Notes: a model not told the origin generated them from the letters alone. 64,000 nucleotides of DNA from an uncultured Massilia sp. (GCF_913773735.1 NZ_CAJYEB010000001.1:26437-90436); one strand, 5' to 3'. Positions 48,795 to 59,056 are shown, counted from the stretch's first letter. A program made the numbers and translations.

Positions 48795-50024
48795 ATGTCG
48801 ACTACACCCACTCCTTCCGCCAGCGCCCGCGCCGGCGCCCCGGCGCCCGCCGCCACGTCCGCCACGTCCGGCACCGCCCTGCAGATCCTGTTCTCGGTCG
48901 CCTTCGTGCACCTGCTGAACGACTGCGTGCAGGCCGTGCTGCCGTCGATCTACCCGCTGCTCAAGCAGGAGTTCGCGCTCACGTTCACCCAGGTCGGCCT
49001 GATCACCCTGACGTTCCAGTGCACCGCCTCGCTGCTGCAGCCGTGGATCGGCCTGTACACCGACAAGCACCCGATCCCGTTCCTGCTGCCGGTCGGCATG
49101 TGCGTGACGCTGCTCGGGGTCGGCCTGCTGTCGGTGGCCGGCAGCTTCCCGATGCTGCTGGTGGCGGCCGGGATGATCGGCGTCGGCTCCTCGACGTTCC
49201 ACCCGGAAGCCTCGCGCGTGGCACGCCTGGCCTCGGGCGGACGGTTCGGCTTCGCCCAGTCGCTGTTCCAGGTCGGCGGCAACCTCGGCTCGGCCTTCGG
49301 CCCGCTGCTGGCCGCCGCCATCATCGTCGGCCGCGGCCAAGGCAGGATCGCCTGGTTCACGCTGTTCGTGCTGGTGGCCGTGATCGTGCTGGTGGGCGTG
49401 AGCCGCTGGTACGGCAGCCACCTGAAGAGCGCCGTCAGGAAGAGCGCCGTCCACGCCGGGCCGGGCCTGCCGCGCGGCCGCGTGATCCAGGCGCTGACGG
49501 TGCTGGCGCTGCTGGTATTCTCCAAGTACGTCTACATGGCCAGCCTGCAGAGCTACTACACCTTCTACCTGATCGAGAAGTTCCACGTCCCGGTGGGCAC
49601 CGCGCAGATGTATCTGTTCCTGTTCCTCGCCTCGGTGGCGGCCGGCACCTTCGCGGGCGGCCCGATCGGCGACCGCATCGGCCGCAAGCGCGTGATCTGG
49701 GTCTCGATCCTGGGCGCGGCGCCGTTCACGCTGGCCCTGCCCTATGCGAGCCTGTTCTGGACCGGCGTGCTGACGGTCGTCATCGGCCTGGTGATGTCGT
49801 CGGCGTTCTCGGCGATCGTCGTGTTCGCGCAGGAGCTGGTGCCGGGCAAGGTCGGCATGATCGCGGGGGTCTTCTTCGGCCTGATGTTCGGCGTGAGCGG
49901 CATCGGCGCCGCGGCCATGGGCCATATGGCCGACGTGGCGGGCATCGAATCGGTGTACCGGATGGCGTCGTACCTGCCGCTGCTGGGCATGCTGGCGGCG
50001 CTGTTGCCGAAGATGGAAAAGTAA
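48795..50024 (+). CDS. MFS efflux transporter, fosmidomycin-resistance (Fsr) type
   Basis: The 409-residue protein has about 12 TM helices and the Fsr pattern: VAFVHLLNDCVQAVLPSIYP near the first helix, QPWIGLYTDKHPIPFLLPVG, GIGSSTFHPEASRVA-like GVGSSTFHPEASRVA and GGPIGDRIGRKRVIW. Fsr-like proteins export fosmidomycin and some other small molecules. GAGG lies 9 nt before the ATG. The divergent AraC gene is its likely regulator. The natural substrate is unknown. Confidence 0.88.
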   Translation: MSTTPTPSASARAGAPAPAATSATSGTALQILFSVAFVHLLNDCVQAVLPSIYPLLKQEFALTFTQVGLITLTFQCTASLLQPWIGLYTDKHPIPFLLPVGMCVTLLGVGLLSVAGSFPMLLVAAGMIGVGSSTFHPEASRVARLASGGRFGFAQSLFQVGGNLGSAFGPLLAAAIIVGRGQGRIAWFTLFVLVAVIVLVGVSRWYGSHLKSAVRKSAVHAGPGLPRGRVIQALTVLALLVFSKYVYMASLQSYYTFYLIEKFHVPVGTAQMYLFLFLASVAAGTFAGGPIGDRIGRKRVIWVSILGAAPFTLALPYASLFWTGVLTVVIGLVMSSAFSAIVVFAQELVPGKVGMIAGVFFGLMFGVSGIGAAAMGHMADVAGIESVYRMASYLPLLGMLAALLPKMEK

Positions 50025-50028
50025 AACC

Positions 50029-50058
50029 CGTCGTCCCGGCGCAGGCCGGGACGACGGC
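50029..50058. repeat. Hairpin repeat, CGTCGTCCCCGC family
   Basis: CCGTCGTCCCGGC-GCAG-GCCGGGACGACGG has a perfect 13-bp stem and fills the 37-bp gap between the convergent efflux and glk genes. It could act as a bidirectional transcript end. Confidence 0.9.
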
Positions 50059-50061
50059 GTA

Positions 50062-51924
50062 TCAGCTGTCGAGGTGGGAGATCAACGCGCGCCTGCCGTC
50101 CGGTTCCCCGTCCGCGCCGGCCACGGCCTGCGTGCGCGCATGGTGCACGTCCACCGACACCCCCACCGCCATGATGTCGATGAGCAGCAGTTGCAGGATC
50201 CGCGAGATCATCGCCAGGAACGTGGTGCTGTCCTCGGCGTGGTCCACGGCCAGGCAGATGTCGGCCTTGCGCGCCAGCGGCGACTGGCTGTTGCTGATGG
50301 CGATGACGTCGGCGCCGCGCGCGCGCGCCGCGTCCACCGCCGCCAGCAGGTCCGGCAGGCGGCCCGAGTTCGAGATCGCGATCACCACGTCGCCCGGCCC
50401 CAGCAGGTCGGCCGCCAGCTTGAACAGGTGCGAGTCGCCGTACAGCGCGGTCGGGATGCGGAAGCGGAAGAACTTGTGCTGGCCGTCCAGCGCCACCACG
50501 CGCGAATTGCCCATCGCGTAGAACTCCACGCGCCTGGCCCGGCTCACCAGTTCGATCGCGCGGTCGATGGCGCGCACGTCGAGCTGGTCGCGGAACTGCA
50601 GGATCGCGGAGATCGTGTTGTCGATCACCTTGGCCGACAGGTCGTGGGTGCTGTCGTTGGTGCGCACCTGGCTGTGGCGCACCGGGATCGAGCCGGTCAG
50701 GCTGCTGGCGAACTTCAGCTTGAAGTCGGCCAGGCCCAGGAAGCCAAGCGAACGGCAGAAGCGGATCACCGTCGGCTGGCTGACGTCGGCCAGCCTGGCG
50801 ATGCCGGCGATCGGCTCGTTCAGCACGAGGCGCGGCTGTTCCAGCACCAGCGTGGCGACGCGCTGCTCGGCCGGCGTCAGCTCGCCCTTCAGGCCCTGGA
50901 TGCGGTCCATCAGCGTGTTGCCGCCGCTACGGCCGCGCAGGTGCTCCGACAGGATGTTGGCCACGCCGTCGAAGGCCACGTGCGGCGTCGAGATCACGTA
51001 GGTCGGGATGTCGGCCAGGTAGCCCGAGAAGCGGCCCTTGGCCTCGAAGCGCGCGCGGAACGGCGAGCCGGCGAACCACTCGCCCATGCGCGGCACGATG
51101 CCGCCGCCGATGAAGATGCCGCCGAAGGCGCCCAGCGTCACCGCCAGGTTGGCGGCGGCGCCGCCCAGCATGCCGCAGAAGCACTCCAGCACCTCCAGGC
51201 ACAGCGCATCCTTGTCGTCGAGCGCGCCGGCGATGATCTGCGCCGAGGTGCGCGCCGGCGCCTGCACGCCGTTGCGCTCGGCCAGCGCGCGGTGGATGAT
51301 TTCCATGCCGGGACCGGAGATCAGGCGCTCGTTCGACACGTGCTGCCACTCGCGCCAGGCGGCCCGCAGGATCGCGAACTCGCGCTCGTCGCTGGGGGCG
51401 AAATTCACGTGGCCACCCTCGCTGCCGAGCGTGATGAACCCGTCCACGGTCGGGATGCCGCCCGAGACGCCCAGGCCGGTGCCCGGTCCCAGCACGCCCA
51501 GCACGGCGCCCGGCACCGGCTTGCCCGCGCCGACCTGCATCAGGTCGGACGGCTTCAGGCCGGGAATCGCCATCGCCAGCGCCGTGAAGTCGTTCACGAT
51601 CAGCAGCGTGTCGAAGCCCAGTTCGCGGCGCACGGCGTCGGTGGAGAATTCCCACGGCCGGTTGGTCATGCGCACGGTGTCGCCGTCGACCGGATTGGCC
51701 AGCGCCAGCGCGCCGTGGCGCGGACGCACATCGGCATGCTCGGACAGGTAGAAGCGCAGCAGGTCGACGATGCCGGCAAAGTCGTCGCACACCAGGACCT
51801 TCACCGAGCGGTAGGTGCCCGGCGCCGTCTGCAGCGCGAAGCGCGCGTGCGTGGCGCCGATGTCGGCCAGCAGGCGCGGGCCGTCGGCGAACGCGGTGCG
51901 GGTATTGTCCGGCTGCTCCTGCAT
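50062..51924 (-). CDS. glk: Bifunctional glucokinase / RpiR-HexR-family regulator, copy 1
   Basis: The 620-residue fusion has a Glk domain at about 15-330 (LLADIGATHARFAL, IVNDFTALAMA, GPGTGLGVSGG, GSEGGHVNFAPSDEREF), then an RpiR HTH at about 345-415 (RLADVSQPTVIRFCRSLGF) and a SIS sugar-phosphate domain at about 460-585 (AMGNSRVVALDGQHKFFRF). Glk makes glucose-6-phosphate; RpiR/HexR proteins sense phosphosugars and repress sugar catabolism. This fusion is known in Burkholderiales. It starts 2 nt after the alpha-glucosidase stop, so it phosphorylates the glucose that enzyme releases. The ATG at 51924 has AAGG 7 nt upstream. Confidence 0.95.
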   Translation of the reverse strand: MQEQPDNTRTAFADGPRLLADIGATHARFALQTAPGTYRSVKVLVCDDFAGIVDLLRFYLSEHADVRPRHGALALANPVDGDTVRMTNRPWEFSTDAVRRELGFDTLLIVNDFTALAMAIPGLKPSDLMQVGAGKPVPGAVLGVLGPGTGLGVSGGIPTVDGFITLGSEGGHVNFAPSDEREFAILRAAWREWQHVSNERLISGPGMEIIHRALAERNGVQAPARTSAQIIAGALDDKDALCLEVLECFCGMLGGAAANLAVTLGAFGGIFIGGGIVPRMGEWFAGSPFRARFEAKGRFSGYLADIPTYVISTPHVAFDGVANILSEHLRGRSGGNTLMDRIQGLKGELTPAEQRVATLVLEQPRLVLNEPIAGIARLADVSQPTVIRFCRSLGFLGLADFKLKFASSLTGSIPVRHSQVRTNDSTHDLSAKVIDNTISAILQFRDQLDVRAIDRAIELVSRARRVEFYAMGNSRVVALDGQHKFFRFRIPTALYGDSHLFKLAADLLGPGDVVIAISNSGRLPDLLAAVDAARARGADVIAISNSQSPLARKADICLAVDHAEDSTTFLAMISRILQLLLIDIMAVGVSVDVHHARTQAVAGADGEPDGRRALISHLDS

Positions 51925-51926
51925 GC

Positions 51927-53576
51927 TCACGCCTTCGTGCCGAACCAGCCGCCGTACGGCGGCAGCGTGACCGTGGTGCCGGCCACCTCGCCCGCCAGGC
52001 CGTGCCCGGCCAGCGCCTGGGCGCCGGCGGCATCGGGCCAGTCGAAGGTGACCGGCTGGTTGGTCACGTTGAACACGGCCAGCACGGTCGGATGGCCGGC
52101 CACGTCGCGGCGCAGCGCCAGCGCCGGCTCGGGCACGTCGAAGAAGGCGATCTCGCCGCGCGTGAGCTGCGGCAGCGTGCGGCGCCAGTGGATGATGGTG
52201 CGCGCGAAGTTCAGCGGCGAATGCGGGTCCTTGTCCTGCGCCTCGGCGTTCAGGCCCAGGTGCTCGCCTGGTACCGGCAGCCACGGCGTGCCGGTGGTGA
52301 AGCCCGCGTTCGGGGCCTCGGCCGTCCACGGCATCGGCGTGCGGCAGCCGTCGCGGCCCTTGAATTCGGGCCAGAAGGTGATGCCGTACGGGTCCTGCAG
52401 CAGCTCATAGGGCACGTCCGCTTCCGGCAGGCCCAGTTCGTCGCCCTGGTACAGGCAGGGCGTGCCCTTGAGCGACAGCTGCATGGCCAGCACCAGCTTG
52501 GCCAGCGCCGCGCCGGCCTGCGGCGTCCAGGGGCCGTCGGACCAGCGCGTCGCCACGCGGATCGCATCGTGGTTGCCCACCGACCAGGAGCCCCAGCCGT
52601 CGGTCACGCGCTCGTTGAATTCCTCGACCTGGCGGCGGATGTGGGCGCTGGAGAATTCCGGGGTCAGGAGGTTGAAGCTGTAGGCCATGTGCAGCTTGTC
52701 GCCGCCCGCGGTGTATTCGGCCATCTGGGCCAGGGCGTCGTCCGAGCTGACCTCGCCGATCGACACGGCGCCGTATTCGTCCAGCAGCGCGCGCACCTTC
52801 TGCAGGAAGGCGATGTTCTCCGGCTGGGTCTTGTCGTGGATGTGCGCCTGCATGCCGTACGGGTTCACGTCCGTGACGGTCGAGGTGTCGCGCACCAGCG
52901 CCGGCGGGTTGCTGCGCAGCTGGCGGTCGTGGAAGTGGAACACGCAGGCGTCCATGCGCACGCCGTCGACGCCGCGCTCGAGCCAGAAGCGCAGCGAATC
53001 CAGGTGGGCCTGCTGCACGTCCGGGTTGTGGAAGTTCAGTTGCGGCTGGCTGACCAGGAAGTTGTGCATGTAGTACTGCTTGCGGCGCGTGTCCCACTGC
53101 CAGGCCGAGCCGCCGAACACGGACAGCCAGTTGTTCGGCGGGTTGCCGTCCGGGAGCGGGTCGGACCACACGTACCAGTCGGCCTTCGGATTGTCGACGC
53201 TGGAACGGCTCTCGACGAACCAGGGGTGGGCGTCGGCCGTGTGCGACATCACCTGGTCGATCATGATCTTCAGGCCCAGGCTGTGCGCCTTCGCGACCAG
53301 TTTGTCGAAATCGTCCAGGTTGCCGAACAGCGGATCGACGTCGCAGTAGTCCGAGATGTCGTAGCCGAAGTCCTTCATCGGCGACTTGAAGAACGGGGAC
53401 AGCCAGACGATGTCCACGCCCAGGCTGGCGATGTAGTCGAGCTTGGCGGTGATGCCCGCCAGGTCGCCCACGCCGTCGCCGTCGGTGTCGAGATAGCTGC
53501 GCGGATAAACCTGGAAGATGATCGCTTCCTTCCACCACGGGTTCTGGTCGTTCTGGGCGTTCTGCGTAGAGCTCAT
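51927..53576 (-). CDS. Alpha-glucosidase, GH13 family (cytoplasmic type)
   Basis: The 549-residue protein has no signal peptide and reads as a GH13 oligo-alpha-glucosidase: WWKEAIIFQVYPRSYLDTDG at the start, nucleophile Asp in DGVRMDACVFHF (about 208), acid/base Glu in SIGEVSS (about 273) and transition-state Asp in SVGNHDAIR (about 334). It would release glucose from maltose and short maltodextrins. AAGGA lies 8 nt before the ATG. It leads the alpha-glucosidase-glk operon from the promoter at 53604-53632. Confidence 0.93.
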   Translation of the reverse strand: MSSTQNAQNDQNPWWKEAIIFQVYPRSYLDTDGDGVGDLAGITAKLDYIASLGVDIVWLSPFFKSPMKDFGYDISDYCDVDPLFGNLDDFDKLVAKAHSLGLKIMIDQVMSHTADAHPWFVESRSSVDNPKADWYVWSDPLPDGNPPNNWLSVFGGSAWQWDTRRKQYYMHNFLVSQPQLNFHNPDVQQAHLDSLRFWLERGVDGVRMDACVFHFHDRQLRSNPPALVRDTSTVTDVNPYGMQAHIHDKTQPENIAFLQKVRALLDEYGAVSIGEVSSDDALAQMAEYTAGGDKLHMAYSFNLLTPEFSSAHIRRQVEEFNERVTDGWGSWSVGNHDAIRVATRWSDGPWTPQAGAALAKLVLAMQLSLKGTPCLYQGDELGLPEADVPYELLQDPYGITFWPEFKGRDGCRTPMPWTAEAPNAGFTTGTPWLPVPGEHLGLNAEAQDKDPHSPLNFARTIIHWRRTLPQLTRGEIAFFDVPEPALALRRDVAGHPTVLAVFNVTNQPVTFDWPDAAGAQALAGHGLAGEVAGTTVTLPPYGGWFGTKA

Positions 53577-53603
53577 GAGCAATGTCCTTGATAATTTTTA
53601 CGC

Positions 53604-53632
53604 AATATACAGGATGACGGTCGCGCTGACAA
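53604..53632 (-). promoter_or_regulatory. sigma-70 promoter of the alpha-glucosidase-glk operon
   Basis: On the minus strand TTGTCA (53632-53627) and TATATT (53609-53604) are 17 bp apart, each 5/6 of consensus; transcription would begin about 20 bp before the ATG. The remainder of the 288-bp gap (53633-53864) is AT-rich. It shows an imperfect dyad CGTTGCATGGAAACG (about 53691-53705) that might bind a regulator. Confidence 0.75.
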
Positions 53633-53864
53633 TCGCGTGAAAATGGCCGAATAAAATCAAATATCCATAAAAATCAGTGACTTGAGATATCGAGCGTTGC
53701 ATGGAAACGATGCCACCGGTAGTCAAACTACAGATGCCTGGCGTCGAAACACACATTCATTAAACAAGTTCCTGTTGCCAAGTCGGCGCCGCTTGCATAG
53801 CATCGCGGGATAACACGCAACCCGTCGTTCCCATGTGGGGTGGACGACGGTCGATGGAGACCCG

Positions 53865-55475
53865 ATGACCCAGAACCCGCCCCCGGCCAAGGCCGCCGCC
53901 AGCGGCCGCATGCCGCGCCAGATCCCCTACATCATCGCCAACGAAGGCTGCGAACGCTTCAGCTTCTACGGCATGCGCAACATCCTGACGCCGTTCCTGA
54001 TCTCGACGCTGCTGCTGTTCCTGCCTGAGTCCGAGCGCACGGGCGAGGCCAAGCACGTGTTCCACACCTTCGTCATCGGCGTCTACTTCTTCCCCCTGCT
54101 GGGCGGCTGGCTGGCCGACCGCTTCTTTGGCAAGTACCGCACGGTGCTCTGGCTCAGCCTCGTCTACTGCGCCGGCCATGCCTGCCTGGCGGTCTTCGAG
54201 GACAACGTCAAGGGCTTCTACCTCGGCCTGTTCCTGATCGCGCTGGGGTCGGGCGGCATCAAGCCGCTGGTGTCGTCCTTCGTCGGCGACCAGTTCGACC
54301 ACACCAACAAGGACAAGGCCAAGCTGGTGTTCGACGCCTTCTACTGGATCATCAACTTCGGCTCCTTCTTCGCCTCGCTCCTGATGCCGATCTTCCTGCG
54401 CGACTACGGCCCCGCGGTCGCCTTCGGCATCCCCGGCATCCTGATGTTCGTGGCCACGCTGGTGTTCTGGAGCGGCCGCGACAAGTACGTGCACGTGCCG
54501 CCGGCCCCCGCCGATCCGCACTCCTTCACGCGCGTGGCGCGCACCGCGCTGCTGGCCCGGACGGCCGCCGCCGGGGCCGGCGCCGGCCGTCCTGGCCTGG
54601 CCGTGGCGGGCGTGGGCGCCGCCGGCGCCGTGGCCGCGCTGGCGATGTCGTTCTCCTGGGGCTTCGTGATCGCCGCCTGCACGGCGCTGGTGCTGCTGCT
54701 GGCCTTCGGCGGCATCGGCGTGGCCATGCAACTCGAACGCGCGCGCGGCGTCCATCCCGACGAGGCGGTGGACGGCGTGCGCGGGGTGCTGCGCATCCTG
54801 ATCGTGTTCGCGCTGGTGACGCCGTTCTGGTCGCTGTTCGACCAGAAGGCCTCGACCTGGATCGTGCAGGCGAATGCCATGCTGCGCCCGACGCTGTCGC
54901 TGTTCGGCACCGAGTTCCGCTTCGAGCCGGCGCAGATGCAGGCCCTCAATCCGCTGCTGGTGATGCTGCTCATCCCGGTCAACAACCTGTTCGTGTTCCC
55001 GGCCCTGCGCAAGCTGGGCTGGGAGCCGACCGCGCTGCGCCGCATGGCGGCGGGCATCGTCCTGTCCAGCCTGTCCTGGGTCGCGATCGGCACCATCCAG
55101 GTGGTGATGGACGGCGGCGCCGCGGTCTCGATGGCCTGGCAGATCCTGCCGTACGCCCTGCTGACCATGGGCGAGGTACTGGTCTCGGCCACCGGCCTGG
55201 AATTCGCGTACAGCCAGGCGCCGCGCTCGATGAAGGGCGTGATCATGGCGTTCTGGTCGCTGGCCGTGACGGTGGGCAGCCTGTGGGTCCTGATCGTCAA
55301 CGCCAGCGTCAAGAACGACGCGGTCCTCGGCCACATCGAGAACACCGGCCTGGGCGTGATGGCCTTCCAGATGTATTTCTTCGCCGCCTTCGCCTTCCTG
55401 GCCGCGCTGGCCTTCGGCTGGTACGCGACGCGCTACCGCATGACCGACAATTATCGCGACGAAGCCGCCGCCTGA
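53865..55475 (+). CDS. POT/PTR2-family proton-dependent oligopeptide transporter
   Basis: The 536-residue protein has about 14 TM helices and POT motifs: ANEGCERFSFYGMRNILTPF (the ExxERFxYY-like first-helix motif, with Cys at the variable site), GGWLADRFFGKYRTVLW and a PTR2 block FVGDQFDHTNKDKAKLVFDA. POT proteins import di- and tripeptides with protons. It is divergent from alpha-glucosidase and 50 nt upstream of pullulanase, a place where a sugar transporter would be expected; some POT relatives carry other solutes. GGAG precedes the ATG. Confidence 0.9.
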   Translation: MTQNPPPAKAAASGRMPRQIPYIIANEGCERFSFYGMRNILTPFLISTLLLFLPESERTGEAKHVFHTFVIGVYFFPLLGGWLADRFFGKYRTVLWLSLVYCAGHACLAVFEDNVKGFYLGLFLIALGSGGIKPLVSSFVGDQFDHTNKDKAKLVFDAFYWIINFGSFFASLLMPIFLRDYGPAVAFGIPGILMFVATLVFWSGRDKYVHVPPAPADPHSFTRVARTALLARTAAAGAGAGRPGLAVAGVGAAGAVAALAMSFSWGFVIAACTALVLLLAFGGIGVAMQLERARGVHPDEAVDGVRGVLRILIVFALVTPFWSLFDQKASTWIVQANAMLRPTLSLFGTEFRFEPAQMQALNPLLVMLLIPVNNLFVFPALRKLGWEPTALRRMAAGIVLSSLSWVAIGTIQVVMDGGAAVSMAWQILPYALLTMGEVLVSATGLEFAYSQAPRSMKGVIMAFWSLAVTVGSLWVLIVNASVKNDAVLGHIENTGLGVMAFQMYFFAAFAFLAALAFGWYATRYRMTDNYRDEAAA

Positions 55476-55525
55476 TCCCATTTTCCCCAGCGCCGGCACC
55501 CCGCCGGCCCGCACCGACTGCATCC

Positions 55526-58252
55526 ATGAACCGAACCCTTTCCACCGCCGGCGGCCTGCTGGCCCTCCTCGCCTGCGCCGGCGCCCACGCCGCCGTGTCT
55601 CCCGAATCCTGCGACAGCAAGGACTTCCAGATCGTCCAGAACCCGTCCCATGCCGCGTTCGAGGCGCGCGCCGTCTGGCTCGACGCCCGCCTCGTCAAGT
55701 GGCCCGGCGCCGGCGCCGGCGGCGCCTTCAAGCTGTACTACTCGCCGACCGGCGCCGTCGCCGCACCCGAGGGCGGCAAGGTGAGCGGCGCCGCCGGCGC
55801 CATCGTGCTGGAAGCGTTCCAGGGCGCCGTGCCGGCCGCCGCGGCCGAACGCTTCAAGTACGTCGGCGCCGGCCCCGTGCTGCGCGTGAGCGAGGGCGAC
55901 AGCATGGCCCTGTCCGACCTGCACCGCCAGCAGCTGGTGCTGGTACAGGAAGACGCCGACGGCAGCGTGCGCGCCGCCACCCGCATCCAGGCGGCCGGCG
56001 CGCTCGACGCGCTGTACGCCGCCGCCGGCAAGCTGGACAGGCTGGGCGTGACGATCGACGGCGATCGCACCGCGTTCGCCCTGTGGGCGCCCACCGCGCG
56101 CCAGGCCGCCGTGTGCGTCTACAACGGCGCCACCGGCAGCGTGCGCGCGGCCTACCAGATGACGTTCGACCGCGCCACCGGCGCCTGGAACGTGACGCTG
56201 CCAGGCGACCTGACCGGCAAGTACTACAAGTACGCCGTCGACGTGCCGGTCGACGGCGCCGGCATCGTGCGCAACCTGGTCACCGACCCGTATTCGGTCA
56301 GCCTCACCACGGATTCGAAGCGCAGCTACATCGCGCGCCTGGATTCCCCGCGCCTCAAGCCCGCCGGCTGGGATGCGGCGCCGGCGCCGCAGACCGTGCG
56401 CAACCAGACCGACATGGTGGTCTACGAGCTGCACGTACGCGACTTCTCGCGCGACGACGAGACCGTCCCGCCAGAACACCGCGGCAAGTACCTGGCCTTC
56501 ACCGACACCCGCTCGGACGGCATGAAGCACCTGGCGGCGCTGGCAAAGAATGGCCTGACCGACGTCCACCTGCTGCCCGTGTACGACCTGGGCAGCGTGC
56601 CGGAAGCCGGCTGCGCGGTGCCGAAGCCGGCAGGTAGCCCGGACGGCGAGAGCCAGCAGGCGCAGGTCAGGCGCACGGCGGCGAAGGACTGCTTCAACTG
56701 GGGCTACGATCCCTACCACTACAACGCGCCGGAAGGCAGCTACGCCACCGACCCGGCCGACGGCGCGCGCCGCGTCGTCGAGTTCCGCCAGATGGTCGAC
56801 GGCCTGCACCGCATCGGCCTGCGCGTGGGCATGGACGTCGTCTACAACCACACCTTCACCGCCGGCCAGAAGGAAAAGTCGGTGCTGGACCGCATCGTGC
56901 CCGGCTATTACCACCGCCTGGACGCCGCCGGCCGCGTCGAGCAGTCCACCTGCTGCGACAACACGGCCACCGAGAACCTCATGATGGGCAAGCTGATGGT
57001 CGATTCCGCCGTGCTGTGGGCCACCCAGTACAAGATCGACTCGTTCCGCTTCGACCTGATGGGCCACCAGCCGCGCGCCGTGATGGAGCAGCTGCAGCAG
57101 CGCGTGAACGCGGCCGCCGGCCGCAAGGTGCAGCTGATCGGCGAAGGCTGGAACTTCGGCGAGGTCGCGGACGGCAAGCGCTTCGTGCAGGCCTCCCAGC
57201 TGTCGCTCAACGGCAGCGGCATCGGCACCTTCAACGACCGCACCCGCGACGCCGTGCGCGGCGGCTCGGCCGGCGATGCCGGCGCCGCGATGATCGAGCG
57301 CCAGGGCTGGATCAACGGCCTCGCCTACGATCCGAACGCCATGGCCGGCAAGGCCGATCCCGCCGCGCTGTCGCGGGCGGCCGACCTGGTGCGCGCCGGC
57401 CTGGCCGGTTCGCTGCGCGCCTACCGGCTGCAGACGGCCGACGGCCGCACCGTGCCGCTCGAGCAGGTCGACTACAACGGCCAGCCGGCCGGCTACGTGG
57501 CCGAGCCGGGCGAGGTGGTCAACTACGTCGAGAACCACGACAACCAGACGCTGTTCGACATGAACGTATTCAAGCTGCCGCTGTCGACCTCGACCCGCGA
57601 CCGCGCCCGCGTGCAGGTGCTGGGCATGGCCGTCGACGCGTTCAGCCAGGGCGTGGCCTACTACCACGCCGGCATCGACGTGCTGCGCTCGAAGTCGCTG
57701 GACCGCAACAGCTTCGACTCGGGCGACTGGTTCAACCGCATCGACTGGACCTACCGCGACAACCACTTCGCCACCGGCCTGCCGCCGGAAGCGGACAACG
57801 GCAAGGACTGGGCGCTCATCAAGCCGCTGCTCGGCAACCCGGCCATCAAGCCGCAGCCGGCCGACATCGCGTTCGCGCGCGACGCCTTCCGCGACCTGCT
57901 GGCCGTGCGCGCCAGCTCGACGTTATTCCGCCTGCCCAGCGCCGCCGAGGTCCAGCGCCGCCTGCGCTTCTTCAACACCGGCCCGGACCAGGTGCCGACC
58001 GTCGTCGCGGCCCACCTGGACGGCGCCGGCTATCCCGGCGCGAATTTCAAGGGCCTCTCGTACTTCATCAACGTCGACAAGGTCGGCCACGCGGTCACCG
58101 ACCCGCAGGCCGCCGGCAGGCGCATGACGCTGCACCCGGTGTTCCGCGCCGACGGCGTGGCCGACAAGCGCGCGACGCAGGCGACGTTCGACGGCGCCAC
58201 CGGGACCTACGAGATTCCGCCGCGTACGGCCGTGGTATTCGTGGAAGACTAG
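55526..58252 (+). CDS. Secreted pullulanase-type alpha-1,6-glucosidase (GH13)
   Basis: The 908-residue precursor has a signal peptide ending AGAHAA (about residue 24), an N-terminal beta domain, a CBM48-like domain ([20 protein letters not shown], about 170-275) and the GH13 barrel. The pullulanase hallmark YNWGYDP appears as [17 protein letters not shown]. Catalytic residues are Asp in FRFDLMGH (about 509), Glu in IGEGWNFGE (about 539) and Asp in VENHDNQ (about 670), with a C-terminal beta domain. It cuts alpha-1,6 branches of pullulan and amylopectin outside the cytoplasm. Confidence 0.95.
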   Translation: MNRTLSTAGGLLALLACAGAHAAVSPESCDSKDFQIVQNPSHAAFEARAVWLDARLVKWPGAGAGGAFKLYYSPTGAVAAPEGGKVSGAAGAIVLEAFQGAVPAAAAERFKYVGAGPVLRVSEGDSMALSDLHRQQLVLVQEDADGSVRAATRIQAAGALDALYAAAGKLDRLGVTIDGDRTAFALWAPTARQAAVCVYNGATGSVRAAYQMTFDRATGAWNVTLPGDLTGKYYKYAVDVPVDGAGIVRNLVTDPYSVSLTTDSKRSYIARLDSPRLKPAGWDAAPAPQTVRNQTDMVVYELHVRDFSRDDETVPPEHRGKYLAFTDTRSDGMKHLAALAKNGLTDVHLLPVYDLGSVPEAGCAVPKPAGSPDGESQQAQVRRTAAKDCFNWGYDPYHYNAPEGSYATDPADGARRVVEFRQMVDGLHRIGLRVGMDVVYNHTFTAGQKEKSVLDRIVPGYYHRLDAAGRVEQSTCCDNTATENLMMGKLMVDSAVLWATQYKIDSFRFDLMGHQPRAVMEQLQQRVNAAAGRKVQLIGEGWNFGEVADGKRFVQASQLSLNGSGIGTFNDRTRDAVRGGSAGDAGAAMIERQGWINGLAYDPNAMAGKADPAALSRAADLVRAGLAGSLRAYRLQTADGRTVPLEQVDYNGQPAGYVAEPGEVVNYVENHDNQTLFDMNVFKLPLSTSTRDRARVQVLGMAVDAFSQGVAYYHAGIDVLRSKSLDRNSFDSGDWFNRIDWTYRDNHFATGLPPEADNGKDWALIKPLLGNPAIKPQPADIAFARDAFRDLLAVRASSTLFRLPSAAEVQRRLRFFNTGPDQVPTVVAAHLDGAGYPGANFKGLSYFINVDKVGHAVTDPQAAGRRMTLHPVFRADGVADKRATQATFDGATGTYEIPPRTAVVFVED

Positions 58253-58289
58253 GCGCCCGGGCCGAATCCGTGCCTGGCGCCGACAGGCC

Positions 58290-58310
58290 GGTGCGCACGG
58301 GGTGCGCACC
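58290..58310. repeat. Intergenic inverted repeat, GGTGCGCAC variant
   Basis: GGTGCGCAC-GGG-GTGCGCACC is a perfect 9-bp stem followed by CTACG, clearly of the same family as 7351 and 25327. It lies between convergent pullulanase and M15 peptidase genes. Confidence 0.85.
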
Positions 58311-58356
58311 CTACGCCGGCATGCCGGGGCGGTGGTTGCGTGATCACCGCCCTGGC

Positions 58357-59046
58357 TTAGGGCGGATCGACGTCCAGCACGTGCCTGCGTGCGATCTCGG
58401 GCAGCATGTCCAGCGCCAGTTCGCGCCCCAGCATGTCGTGCGCCCCCGCGATCACGCCGCGCAGCACGTCCAGGTCGAAGGCCGCCAGCGCCGCCTGCGC
58501 GGACGGCGCGTAGCTGAGGTGCCAGGGTTCGGGATACATGCCGCCGCGGTGGTGGCGGTAGGGACGGAAGAAGCCGAAGCGCCCGATGTGGACGTCGAGC
58601 CAGGCGTGCAGGCGTTCGAACACGCCGCCGGGCTGCACTTCCTGGGGCAGCAGCCGCACCTTCTGGCCCGGCGCCAGCGCGGCGCGGTCGAACACGTCGA
58701 TGTCGGTGCCCCAGTGGCGCCGCGTGGCGCCCGGGAAGCCCGACCAGCCGAGGATGCCCCACACGACCTCCTCGTCCGTCATGCCGGCGCGCGCGCGCGG
58801 CTGGCCGTGGATGTCGTACAGCGTGGCCTCCCCGGAAAACTTGCGGTTCCAGATGCGCAGCTGGGCCTCGAACGGGCGCCAGGACGCCGTCGGCAGCAGG
58901 TCGATGCCGTCGTCCAGCGCGGCCGCGCGCAGCGCCAGGAAGGCTTGCGCGACCTCGGGACGGGCGGCGAAGCGCGGCCGCGCGTACTGCACCACGTGCG
59001 TGCGCGCCCGGCCCGTCCACTCGTACGCATCGAAGGCCGCGTCCAT
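58357..59046 (-). CDS. M15-family (VanY-like) D,D-carboxypeptidase
   Basis: The 229-residue protein has the M15B pattern: SWRPFEAQLRIWNRKF, zinc ligands in RRHWGTDIDVFD (His and Asp), and the Glu/His pair in YPEPWHLSY. Such enzymes trim the terminal D-Ala of peptidoglycan stems or precursors. No signal peptide is seen, so it may act in the cytoplasm, be released otherwise, or have a different true start. It begins 10 nt after the glk copy 2 stop, with only a weak GGCGGG ribosome site, so it seems to ride on that transcript. Confidence 0.82.
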   Translation of the reverse strand: MDAAFDAYEWTGRARTHVVQYARPRFAARPEVAQAFLALRAAALDDGIDLLPTASWRPFEAQLRIWNRKFSGEATLYDIHGQPRARAGMTDEEVVWGILGWSGFPGATRRHWGTDIDVFDRAALAPGQKVRLLPQEVQPGGVFERLHAWLDVHIGRFGFFRPYRHHRGGMYPEPWHLSYAPSAQAALAAFDLDVLRGVIAGAHDMLGRELALDMLPEIARRHVLDVDPP

Positions 59047-59056
59047 GCCCGCCGCG

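Noticed and set aside
47916..49925. A 669-residue minus-strand protein
   Set aside because: Only its last 267 residues are a real AraC protein; the rest is antisense to the Fsr transporter gene.
50029..50058. Dedicated rho-independent terminator of the Fsr gene
   Set aside because: The stem is strong but has no T-run and belongs to a dispersed repeat family, so I list it as a repeat.
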